A stretch of DNA of 64,000 nucleotides from Mesorhabditis belari (Eukaryota; Nematoda; Chromadorea; Rhabditida; Rhabditidae), in NCBI GenBank assembly GCA_958450365.1, contig CAUEEP010000879.1:387501-451500 (forward strand). Reading direction: 5' to 3'. Position 1 is the stretch's first letter. Every line of letters begins with the position of its first letter. The notes beneath the pieces are model-generated. The model did no database searches and was not told the origin of the DNA. It saw only the letters and a program-made list of their open reading frames with translations. Below, in pieces: positions 21,539 to 32,206 of this stretch. The translations under genes were made by a program, and so were the position numbers.

Positions 21539-23504
21539 TCATTTCTTTGTGCCAATTCCCAATTTGCTTGCAAACGATCCAGCAGTGAAAAGGAGTTTTT
21601 CAACGAAATTGCTTGATTGTGGGGGCGGATCGTGAACAGATGGATCATTCGCATCACAACCAATCTCACCGTATTGTGTCACCTGAATGTTTCTATTATT
21701 GTTATACCTATTCAAAACCACTTTAAGATCAAAATAGTGTCGATGATCCCAGATATACATTGAGACGTTGTTCATATCAAATTTGATTAAATCTGAGCAC
21801 GAGAAATCCTCTCCGGTCGGCGTTCCCGTGCAGATTTTGTACTGACAACCCGGGGTCATACAGATTGGATACCTAAAATGAAATGATATGCTTTGGAAAT
21901 GTTAAAGGAACTAAGGAGTGTACTGTTCCCAAAAAAACTGCGGCCGGGGTCGAACCTCGGACTGAGAGACAGACGCTCTGGCATTCCACCAGGAGGACAC
22001 ATTGCTCCCTTGCTTTTCCGCGGCCTTTGGTCTCAAGGGACTCTCAAGGGACTAATAAAACTATTTTTGGATATACCCAGAGATATTCTTTGAGAAATCG
22101 ATGATATTTTCCTCACCAAATTTCCATTTGATGGTGATATCCCCGAACTAAATTCCCAGGATCACAGGGTTGACTGTCGTCGGCTGAAAGGAAACAATCA
22201 CTTCCTACAACTGTTATTCCTCACTTACTATCAGTTCCATTGATATAATCTTTGTTACAACCGGGTAAATGAGGCACAATATCACTTCGAAATACGACAC
22301 GAAATCTGAATTCGAATTTGAAAAGTTTCATTGTTTTTATTTCCGAAAAACCCACGCTTCTGGGACTAGATTGTTGAAAGAGGCGGCAAATTGAACATTT
22401 CCGACTCTTGGCTCACCAAAAGTGTACAGTTTTATTTGGTTGCTGTTTCGGAGTCCTGAAAGTTCGCTCTTAAAATTCTTACCAGATTGACAAACAATCA
22501 TTTAAATGAGTTTTAAACTCATGTTGAAAGATATACCTTGAGCAGCAGTCCTGGCTGCAGCAAGAGCAGCCAAAGCGGCACCGAGTGAATGACCGGTGAA
22601 TACGACTTTGTAATCCTAAAAGTGCATTGACTTTTGGGGTTACAGGGCATTTAAAGCTGTAAATCGTTTGGGTTCTAACACTTCTCAACTAACTCACTCT
22701 CCACTGTGGATTTGACAGCGTTGTCCCAACCGGATCAAACAGCAAATCGACCGCATTTCCGAAGTATTGATTCACCTGACTATTAGTGGTACAATGTTTT
22801 TTATCAAATGCTTAATCTAAACATGTTTTATTTAAAAATTTCCCTACTTTTCCCATTCCATAGAAATCTTGTTGTGGCTGAAGGGTCGACCATCCCTCCA
22901 ATAACAATTGAACGTCCGTTTTTGTGCCTGGAAACGTTTTTAACTGAGTCTTTTATAGTTTTAATAGTTTCAACTGAACTATTGTAGTGTCTAATCTAGT
23001 AATTCTTATAATCTAACCTCTAAAGACAACAACAATTTGCCGTAAAACATCAGATTTCACAATGTATCCCGAACACAATTGGGACAATGCATCACAAGAT
23101 TCAGTTTTTGTTGAGATCAATTGGTAAGCATTTGAAGGGGGGAAAACCCTGAATTTAAGCTAGTATGCAGTTTATTTGAAGGAATATTTCTCTTCACAAA
23201 AGACTCAAAACATTTCTCTTCCAACCTTTGTAAACAAGGCGTTGGAGAGTCAGCATATGCGGCAGCCGCAAAATTTAGATAGGTTCGAGCTTCCTGAAAA
23301 TGAAATTTTGTAAACTAATCGGAAGAATGAAATTTTAAAAAGTACCATGTGATTTTGTCCTATGACTTGATAGATCACTGACAACTTCCAGCTTGTTTTT
23401 CTATTTTTCTTACCACAATTACCAACCTGTTCATTGTAATCTGTTGCACATTGAATAACGGTAAGCAGTACAAAAATCAATAGTTTCTCAAAAACATTTA
23501 GCAT
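21539..23504 (-). CDS. Secreted class 3 lipase
   Basis: Ten exons join in phase to 363 residues: 23504-23427, 23293-23226, 23148-23018, 22927-22848, 22775-22698, 22615-22537, 22455-22356, 22305-22229, 22183-22117 and 21872-21539. The first 19-20 residues are a signal peptide (MLNVFEKLLIFVLLTVIQCA). The lipase fold shows IVVVFRGT on a strand before the lid region and the nucleophile elbow VVFTGHSLGAALA (catalytic Ser). FRSDIVPHLP carries the likely catalytic Asp, and GYHHQMEIWY the likely catalytic His. Length and triad spacing fit the family (PF01764), which hydrolyses ester bonds of acylglycerols. The C-terminal extension after the His is Cys-bearing and unusual in sequence. Intron 9 holds a tRNA-like module. 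Confidence 0.92.
21939..22003 (-). tRNA. Intronic tRNA-like pseudogene
   Basis: On the minus strand CCTGGTGGAATGCCAGAGCG resembles a D-arm and A box. CCGAGGTTCGACCCCGG gives a strong B box and T loop, and a seven-T run follows at once (about 21931-21937). The 5' and 3' acceptor strands do not pair, so it is probably a decayed tRNA or tRNA-derived element. It lies in the last intron of the lipase gene, on the same strand. Confidence 0.4.
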
Positions 23505-25769
23505 ATTAAAAAGTAATTTTCGAGGTTGACGAGAAAGAAATGCAATTTTTCGGCTTCCCCCCGATCGGAATGACTTTTGGCCTAAAATAGTTTTGGCGGT
23601 CAGAAACGATTTTCAAAGATAACTTCAAAAAATGTTTTGGCATAAAAAAAGTCCTGGCATTTGTAGATTGAGTGGGTAAACAGGTAATGGTTTGCGATCG
23701 AGCATTTTGTGGGAAAGAGATCCAGGAGAGGGGGAACTCAGGGAAGGGGTAAATACACAAAATCCACACATACACTTCTCGATTTCTCTGTTTCTCTTTT
23801 TCTCAACTGACAATTCTTTCTACTTTCCTGATATTTTCCGAGTAAACACAGAGAACCAATTTCCCTCCAATCTCTTTTACTGAGAGTTATCCCATTGAAG
23901 TTTCCATGAGCACATAAACTCGAGGGTCCAGTAAACCAGCGATGACTCAATGAAGAATAAAGAACAATAGTCATCGTTGCGAAACTTGTGAACCAAAAAG
24001 TTGGTGCAGTGCTCAAGAGGAGGGGGTTAATTGACTATGGAGCATATCCACTGATAAAACGGGCAAGGGTTTTAGCTTCTAGCTACTACCTACTCTTAAA
24101 GTCTATTTTCCCTAGCTATTCCAGCGACCAACAACACAACCCGTACCGAGGTTTTACGCCGAATTAGCGACGAGACCCTAGAGGTCAAAACTATTCGTAT
24201 CCTACGCCAGTGTGATCCGCCCTGACTGCTGAAGATTCCGGATTGCTGACGATTGCTTATCGCCGACGATTCCAGATTGCTGGCGACTGGCGGGAAGGAC
24301 CCACTAAAGGGAAAGCCCTGTGCCAGACGGCAAGCGATTACGTCGCCGCACAAGAACACCTTCACAAAGGAATTTCTTTTATTCTGTAAATATTGCTCAG
24401 ATGAGATATGAAGCCAAAAGTTTGTACCCAGGGGTTTTCGGGGTCGGGGAAGCGATTGGCGGGGTTCGTTTATTGTATCCCCAAGTATTTGTGCTGAACT
24501 TGAGCCATTTTTCCCGTATTATCGCGTGCCCATAAGAACCCGGACAGGCAAAGTTGATGCTACAGAACGATTTCGCCTATTCTACAATCAGAATCCAAAT
24601 AGTCGCACAGAAATATCAGCAACCACTAAAACGTTTACGACAATGAAAAGAACAACTTATCTCTTCTAACCTTTCCTTTTTTTCTATTTCCATTTCTAGT
24701 CTTCTTTTCTATAGACAAAAAGAGTGGAGATGACCCATTTGCATCAGTGGGAACAGCGATCTCCCCTTCTCATTCTCCCTCGCCTCTTCTTCCTTCTTCC
24801 TCTTCTCCCCTACTGACCTCATTTACCGGAAACAGAGCACTCCTCATCCCCCCTCCCTCATCACAAAACCCGTCAACCAATCCATCCAAATATTTTCCTC
24901 ATTGCCCTTTTCCAGTTGTTAACCAGGTCGAGCTTGAAATTTGCATTTTTCCCATGTCACTCTCTCATCATTTCGACATACTTGTATGGTTCGATTAAAC
25001 GTTCTGGTCAACACACATTGTTACTTTTTTATCTGAGAGATTTGATAGCTTGGGTTAACTAATGCTTTTGTAGTCATTTTCTTTAATAACGTTTTATAAA
25101 GTCTCTGAGTTGAGTTGAAATATACTTTGCCACAAATGACCTCAATATGTCGGCTATCTAAGGATGACCTAAAATTGACCTCAATTCGAATGATTTGCCG
25201 AACATCTGCTTGAAAAGAGAATTGTTATGACTCGATTGAAAGATACTTTCTTTACTATTCGTTTAATCGTATCACTAATACCTTTTATAGACTCTTGATT
25301 TTGATATTTTTGTTATAGTCAGCTGAAGTGCTCCCAATTAGGTGCTACAGTCAGTTGAAGTGCTCCCAATCCTCACAATCATCTGATTGTGAGGTGCCTT
25401 GGAATAAGAAAGCTTACCTCATTCTTTATCATCGAATTACTGACAAAGATAAATACAAATGCAAAAAGTGTGTCACTATCTTCGCATTTTCTTGAACAGA
25501 ACCTTGACCTGACCTGACCCACTTAGAAAAGAGTCGAAGCACAGCCCCTTTCCTAGCCATTCCCCTCTGCCCTTAGCTCACCATTTGGGTGAATCCAAAG
25601 GGGTAAAGGGAAGGTCATTCATTCAACAATGGCACATCATGGTCATCCTGATTAACGCTTTTTTTCAGAACTCATCTTACATTCCATTTACTAGATATGT
25701 TAGATATTTTTAACTTTTCTTTGCTCGCCCGTTTTCCTTTATTTACAGAAACAGAGTTTACCTTTCAGA
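23505..25769. other. Intergenic between divergent lipase and zinc-finger genes
   Basis: This is the shared upstream region of two divergent genes. It includes a relatively GC-rich block (24100-24540) with repeated GATTGCTG motifs and a C/T-rich tract (24750-24860). A tandem duplication AGTCAGCTGAAGTGCTCCCAAT lies at 25318-25370, and a short hairpin CCTCACAATCA/TGATTGTGAGG at 25372-25395. No gene is supported. Confidence 0.45.
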
Positions 25770-27189
25770 ATGGACACGATTGCTCCGAAAAAGCTGAAAT
25801 TAGAAAGTCTACTCGAGGACAAGTTTCCATGGAGACAATCCACGAATAATCAATCTACAATTGTAAGTTGATAAAGCATTAAGACTCGAATCTGAGAATC
25901 TGATAGGATTAGAAATAAATTTAGGACAGTGACACAAGCTCAAGGAAGTCCCCTTCAACTTCACCTCCACCTGAAAGTCATCCAACTCTTACATCTCTTT
26001 TATCTGCCCCATCAAAAGCTTTTTCCCCGGGAAGACCTGTTGCCACTCGTGTACCCAAAAATGAAGAGGTAATTCTGAGTTTGAGAAAAGTTTAAGAAGT
26101 AAGAAGTATGTTTACTTCTATACAATTTCATTTTCATTTCCAGTCGATCGCCTTCTTTGCTCAATGCACAACATGTCGGGTGTATATCCCAGATCAAGAG
26201 GCTTTCGTTCAACACGTTCTCCTCCATTACCCAAATCAGTTTCGGTTGATCAATGGCAAGAACGGGAAGAGGGCGAAAAGTGGTGCGTACAGCCGTGATT
26301 TTGAAATTTCATTTTAATTTTACATAAAAATAACAAAGGAAATTTTTAGTCAGATCATCTCCATCATCTTCTGTGCCTGCTACATCGCCTCGTCTTGAAA
26401 ATCTGACAAAGTCGAAAGCCACTCCAATATCAGCAAGTACAACCAACATCGACTGCCCTCCTTCGACAAGTACAAGCAGCGGAACAAACAGTGTTCTCAG
26501 GAGTCTTTTGTCAAACAGAAATGGTTTTTGGAATATTGTATATTATTTGAAAGAAGAGATTTTAGCAAGCACTTCTGGAATTTCTGGAATAATTAATCGA
26601 GGAGCTGTGCTAACGTCAAACAAAGTGAGTAGACAGAGGCTTACAAGGCCGAGAAAAACCTACAGCATTCAAACTAATAAGTAATAAGAAATAATAAGAC
26701 TAAGAATAATAAGAATAATTGATAATCTAATAAGATTAATAAGAAATAAGAATGATTGCTAGTTATTACTAGTTAATCGAACTATTTTATTATTTCAGAA
26801 TGAGAAGGATATTTGCGACACGTGTGGAGAAGTTTTCGAGAATAAACAAGACTTGTTGATTCATCAAAAGCGGCATCAAAGTCAATCCATTTCGGTGAGA
26901 GATTGAAAACCTTAAGTTAACCATCAAAATTTAGGCTTTTACACAAGATATTTTAAAGCAAGTTGCACTGAAAATTGAGGAGGATTTGCCGCTTGAAGAA
27001 GAAAAGGTAAACAGAAAGATTTAAATTAAACCATGATTTCTTTTTTTCTAGTTAAATACTGTGCCATTCTCAGCACTCGATGATTCATCGATAACGGAAA
27101 AGAATTTAAATGATCTCTTTGAAATCTATCGATCTTGTAAACAAGATTTCAACAAATCTGCAATGAAAACTCCAAAAGTTGAGCTTTAA
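25770..27189 (+). CDS. C2H2 zinc-finger protein, probable DNA-binding
   Basis: The start MDTIAPKKLKLESLLEDKF follows TTTCAGA, a likely splice or trans-splice acceptor. The first exon ends at 25862; the next are 25925-26068 and one from 26144. Exons then continue in phase to TAA at 27187-27189. One C2H2-like finger reads AQCTTCRVYIP with a His-x4-His partner (QHVLLHY). A second, canonical finger reads CDTCGEVFENKQDLLIHQKRH. Ser/Thr/Pro-rich linkers lie between, and an acidic stretch (EEDLPLEEEK) near the end. A 42-bp in-frame intron (about 26523-26564) may be alternatively retained. AATAAA follows about 20 bases after the stop. Probably a nuclear transcription regulator; I cannot name an orthologue. 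Confidence 0.82.
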
Positions 27190-27816
27190 TTTGAATGTTT
27201 TATCTAGGAATAAATTTTTATTATCATTTCTATATACAAACATGCATTAAAAATAACATTAGAGTGTGTTCCTTGTGATTAAAGTGTTTTAAAGATTAAA
27301 GGAACACACTCTAAATAACATTGTGATATGTTTATAAAGGTAAAATTAACCGGTCCGAGCTCATTCGCCTACTCCATAAAGCTTAAAGTTGTTCCTCATA
27401 ATGGACGCTGGAACGACAAGTGCGATTTGGTGTCTGACGTCGGTGTGATGTTCTAGAATATCAACTTGAGCTTTAAAAATCTTCTAATCTTCTACCAATC
27501 GCAGGCAAACTTTTTTTGAGCCTAATTATAAGTGTAGTCTTTGCACTGTTTCTTAGTTTTCAATAAAACCGTTAAACCTACCCGGCCTGCATTTCTCCCG
27601 TATCCAACTCCACCGGTTTTCTCTAGAAAGACTTTTTATATAAAATAGACATCAACAAACTCTCAATTTCCTCGTGTTTTCCTTTTCTTGTTCATTTGGT
27701 GAATCCTTGGTATTTCCATGTTCATCATTGGATTCAAAAGTCGATGGAGAACTTCGTTTTTCCACGGATCTTCTGGGTACCTAAAAGCCATTGCTTGCTC
27801 CAAAGTTAAAGATGAT
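27190..27816. other. Intergenic between convergent zinc-finger and HP1-like genes
   Basis: It holds both 3' ends. The zinc-finger gene's AATAAA lies at about 27210, followed by the palindromic element. The frame 27663-27821 (minus) is either the 3' UTR or the C-terminal exon of the HP1-like gene. Confidence 0.5.
27261..27312. repeat. 52-bp palindromic element with 10-bp direct repeats
   Basis: AGAGTGTGTTCCTT (27261-27274) pairs exactly with AAGGAACACACTCT (27299-27312). The element is flanked on both sides by AAATAACATT (27251-27260 and 27313-27322). A half copy starting AGAGTGTGTTTCTCGTGATT lies at about 44730. Confidence 0.9.
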
Positions 27817-29322
27817 TTATGCCTAGAAAATGTTAAACAGGTTTTCTCCAAAACTTACCGATGACTCTTTTACATTTGACTCTTTGGGTTTTATGCTTAA
27901 GTCAACTGAAGATCCAACGTTCAATGAAGTAGAAGACGTAGAAGATATTTCGGTGTGCTGCTTCAATTTCTGTTAAAGTTTCAATTGAAATGACAGATTT
28001 AGTGAAATTTTACCTGTTCCTTTTCTCGTAAACTCTTTTTTTGTTGCATGAGTCGGATATTTCTCATAGACGATTGCACCTAAATTAGATTGGTTAATCG
28101 TTAATCGCTTAATCGTTAATCGCAGATAGTTCTGTCAAATCTTAGCACATTCACGACAAAATCATTTTTGGCTTGGCTGCCGTTTCGGACGATAGCTATT
28201 AAACCGAATGAAATATCAAAAATAGCGCAGTTTTCTTTAAAAATTAATAACGGATTCGAATTCCTTATCCTCGAAAACCCCTGATTGCAAATTTTCAGTC
28301 CAATTGGCCTCAAAAAAGTGCTAAATCTACGGCTCATTGGTGGGCTATATCGTCGCAAATGTGTCAAGAAAAAACCGATTTATGTTTTATATTTGTACAA
28401 CTTTCTTTGTCTAAAATTAAACCTTACCAACGTCTCGTAGTATTTAAGCAGCGATCCCGGAAAGCGTTCATTCAGTTCTTTGTAGGGGAGTCGTTGTTTT
28501 TCTGATGTTCCATTTCTGAATGTTAAATAAATAATACAAGTGATGAATAAGAGAACAGAAAACTTTGAAAGACTCACTCATTTTTGATCTCAATTGCCCA
28601 CTCGTTTTGGATATTTGGCATCCTCATTCTATTGTTTTCAATCGGACCGAGAACTTTGACGTGATCATTTAGCTAAAATGGGGAATGAATTAAAAAGTTT
28701 AAAAAAACGTTTTGCTTTAATTTTTTGGGGATTTTACGCGGTAAAATCTTTGCCCTAAACTCACCAAAATTTTCTCCGTTCCATTTGAAAGTTCAGCCCT
28801 TGGAATCCACGAATTTCTGAAACCAAGTTGAAATTGAAATGTTTGAATTTGCATTAGATTTGGGGGTGGGACAAATGCGACCTTTTTTTTGCGCACCTGG
28901 ACATTTGCGCACCTTTTTTTGCTGGAAAAGGCCTTAGGAAAGGTCGTAGAGCTTCGAAAATATCCATAAAAGGGAATCGTATGCGTAGATTCCGAATTTC
29001 GACAAATCAGACCTCGCTGACATGTCAAATTTGGGCTAAAAGGCAAAAGCTGCGGAAAAGCGTTAAGTTGCGTAGTTTTTTGAAGCTTTTTGAAGCTCTA
29101 CGACCTCTTCTAAGGCCTCTTCCAGCAAAAAAAAGGTGCGCAAATGTCCAGGTGCGCAAAAAAAGGTCGCATTTGTCCCACCCCCTTAGATTTGAACTAT
29201 TAACAAAATAAAACAAACTCCCAATCAACGAGCGCATATTTGACATCTTTTCCAGCAGAATCCTTTCGAATCTCAGTCTTCAATATCCGTCGAATCATCC
29301 ATTCTCCTTTCAGCTCAGTCAT
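27817..29322 (-). CDS. HP1-like protein: chromodomain plus chromo-shadow domain
   Basis: Exons 29322-29219, 28816-28765, 28672-28578, 28515-28428, 28079-28014 and 27969-27859 plus a short last exon give about 173 residues. The N-terminal chromodomain reads EWMIRRILKTEI, then KYALVDWENSWIPRAEL. The chromo-shadow domain ends RLPYKELNERFPGSLLKYYE, the typical FYE-type dimer helix. A Gln/Lys coil and a Ser-rich tail follow. HP1 proteins bind methylated H3K9 and dimerise to compact chromatin. Here the loop after the second cage Trp (VDW) is shortened and the third cage aromatic is not visible, so methyl-lysine binding is uncertain. The last junction is unclear: strict splicing gives a stop at 27817, while another acceptor would add the frame ending at 27663. 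Confidence 0.75.
28146..28363. mobile_element. piggyBac-type MITE, older copy, in an intron
   Basis: The ends CACATTCACGAC and CGTCGCAAATGTG are inverted copies. The body matches the copy at 49139-49313 through most of its length, for example the blocks around AACGGATTCGAATTCC and CTGATTGCAAATTTT. The flanks are TTAG and TCAA, degenerate forms of the TTAA duplication. It lies in the intron between exons 4 and 5 of the HP1-like gene. Confidence 0.75.
28862..29185. mobile_element. hAT-type MITE with 8-bp target duplication, in an intron
   Basis: The terminal inverted repeats are GGGGGTGGGACAAATGCGAC and its complement. The flanks TTAGATTT (28854-28861) and TTAGATTT (29186-29193) are an exact 8-bp duplication. 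No protein is encoded. It sits in intron 1 of the HP1-like gene, splitting the chromodomain exons. A longer relative is at 38504-38891. Confidence 0.92.
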
Positions 29323-32206
29323 CTTCGAGTGCAGAATTTAGAAAGAATGGAAATGTGACTGGAACGACAGAAGTGTTAACAATTATAGAAAATCTGGATA
29401 CAAAAGAACAGATGAATGAATGAATGGATGAATAAGAGTTTTTGATTTGCGGGCTAAATCTGGTCTTTTGGTACGGTCGATTGGGTGCCTTTTTGAGAGG
29501 GAATTATCGGAAAGGACTGTAAAAGAGTAATGGGTAATGGGAAAGAAGAAAGAGTGTCATAGCCGGCAAAAAGCAGTGCTAAAATTTGAGAGATTCTTGT
29601 TACCGTCATCCATTTTCAAAATCCGTTGCAGTAATCTATTTCAGTTCTGACTGACTTTGACTGGAAAGGCAACGTTTCGTTATCCATTTATGCAACTGGT
29701 CTACTCCACATTTTGCAATTCGTCTGGAAAAATAAATGTCATATGAATCGCACTATTTTTTTTTTACTTTTTCCCCTTTTTTCTCTCCACACATCCAATT
29801 ACATGTTGGTTTGGTTCTCTCCAGTCTAGCCATATGGATGGATTCGCTCCCCTTCCCCTCACCATTGCAATTTTCCTATTTTCTTCCACCTTTCGCGTAA
29901 AACTCAGATCTGCACAATGGTTTCCTTTTTCTCAAAAAAAGCCATAAAACAAATAAAATCTAAAACTTGATTCAATTCTTGAATACTTTATTGAGACTGA
30001 GTATTTGCTTAACTTAACTTTAACTTTTTCTTTCAGAACCATTCTCAGAGCTGCACTAATTCAAACTCAAAACCTAGATGAATATTTTTCTATTCTTACC
30101 ACTTCCGTCCTTCCTTACTTCTTCCTTTTTCTTTTTATTCTTTCCTTTTATTCACTTATTACTTTGTGGGTGTCAACTTTTGTGCATGATGCATTTTTGA
30201 TGCATCGCCGATTGGACCGATTGTTTTTTTTGGGTGAAAGACACCCGCAAAATAATGCATCGCTCGCTGAATGATTGGGTTTTTCTCACATTCTGTCTTT
30301 TTTTTTGTTATCAAGCCATTCATGTTGCCTTGGATGGCAAAAAAAGAGTATATAAAGTCATATTATCATTATTTTCAAATATTTTATCATTATGGTCAGT
30401 TTGATGCCATTAGATTATGTCAAATAACAAAAAAAATCTCTTTTCAAATTCTATTCAAAGGTTTGACACATCTAAAGAAAGGTCATCCAATTTATTTTTC
30501 ACCGATTAGTCGACGAAACGAACTTTTAAGGAACCAAATAATTAAGGCTTTGCTGGCTTTTGCTTGATTTTTAAATCAAATGCTTACTAGACAACGATTA
30601 CAAGTTTCAAGAACTGTATTCTTCAACTCGAAAAGCATTCGCTTCCATGAAATCACCAAAAAATGTCTGCAGTCTCCGTCAGTTTGTTCTTGAGTTACTT
30701 CTTGCCCTTTTCCCTTTTCTTTCCCATTCGATGGCACCCATGGGAACTCTCGTCTTTTTGCAGTCATTCCTTTCTTTTTCTCTGATTCAGTTCCACTCTT
30801 TTCAAAAAAAAACCAAATTTCCTCGGCTTCTGGAAGAACTTTTGAATGCACTCTAGATTTTGGGGTCTCTGTTGTTTACAAAAAAAAATTGTCTCTTGGG
30901 GGCACATAGCTAACCAAAACATGTAGAAAATCACGGAAAGCTTTCTAATCAATGTTATTCAGTTCGAAATGTTTTCAGAACAAAATTTAAAATGTTAGCA
31001 TTGAAACGGGGTGTCTTGTTGTTGGTTTTTAGTTCAGCATGCTGTTGAAATCAAGTAAGCAAAAGCAAAACGTAAAAAGAGATAAGTGTTCGAAATGTTT
31101 AGCACAAATCTCTAGTAACTGTTTAAAGTAGCTAGTAACAGGTGGCTGTTTAAAATCTGTAGATCTAATTCTTTCAAAATGAGCAAAACATCTCCAAAAA
31201 CCCCCACTCTAATCTGTGATCTTTCAGTCTCCTCAATGCATCATTTTCAACGAAATCCCTCGAGAATTATAGAGGCTTATTTTTGTCTTTTCTTCTCCTT
31301 CCCACTCACGCTCAACTTTTCTAGACAATGAATAATTTTTATGATCACTTTTCTAATGATTATGTCAATCATTTAATGATTATGTTTTTATGATTATGAT
31401 TCTAATGATTATGTTTTTATGGTGTTGCTCAATCTCGATCTATCAATTCTTTGCAAAGCTTCAGCAATCTTTTTCTGCAACTTGAAGCTCAAAGTTGTCT
31501 GGAAAGTTCATAGATTTCTTCTTTTCTAAATTTTCTCCAGGTTTGTCCATTTCAAATTCAATCAAGTTTCGTCGAAATGGGCGTATCTTTTTGAGAAAGA
31601 CACAACTTTTCTCCAAATCTCAATTTGGTTTTTCCTCAATTTTATTAGTCTGAATCGTGGAAAGCAAAAAACAGAATGGACTCTCTTCTGGAGTTCTTCA
31701 AAAAAAGCCATAAATTTTAGACGACCTTCAAGGAGATTTTGTAAAGAAAGTTATAATGTTTGATAAGATTTCGAAAGTAAAGTTTGCAAGAGATTAATTC
31801 ATCTCAAATTTTATATTCTCCCATAAAATGTTGTAAAAATCAGATTTCTGCTTTTTCTACCCATTTCTTTTTGTTTCTTGATCGTCTAATCCAGGGGAAA
31901 TTAGCTCGAATTCCTCGTCCGATAAAGAGAAAAAAACTCAATTAGTGCCATTTTTTTGCTTTTGCTTTTTAACATCGTTTAGTCTTTGGTTTTGTAAAAA
32001 AGCTTCTAAACTTTTTGTTTCTTAAATTCAACCATATTAAATGTTTGTTTCTTAAGTCTCCCTTTGAAAAAAGATCAATTTTTCTGTAGAAATTGAATCC
32101 CACTTTCCCACGCTTCACTCCAAAAACAGCAGCCTTACTCCGCTGCACTACGTTTTTTCGATATTTTGTTTTCTTATATTATTGCTTTTATTGCTTTCAT
32201 TTTCAG
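29323..32206. other. Intergenic between divergent HP1-like and channel genes
   Basis: It should contain both promoters. Sequence is A/T- and pyrimidine-rich. Open frames at 30005-30274, 30271-30567 and 30576-30851 are low-complexity and lack splice context. TGATTATGTTTTTATGATTATGATT repeats lie at 31345-31420. Confidence 0.4.

Noticed and set aside
24747..24998. Ser/Pro-rich plus-strand frame
   Set aside because: It comes from a C/T-rich tract upstream of the zinc-finger gene, likely 5' regulatory DNA.
30005..30567. Two plus-strand frames with hydrophobic stretches
   Set aside because: T-rich low-complexity sequence; no splice context or family resemblance, though membrane-like segments could mislead.
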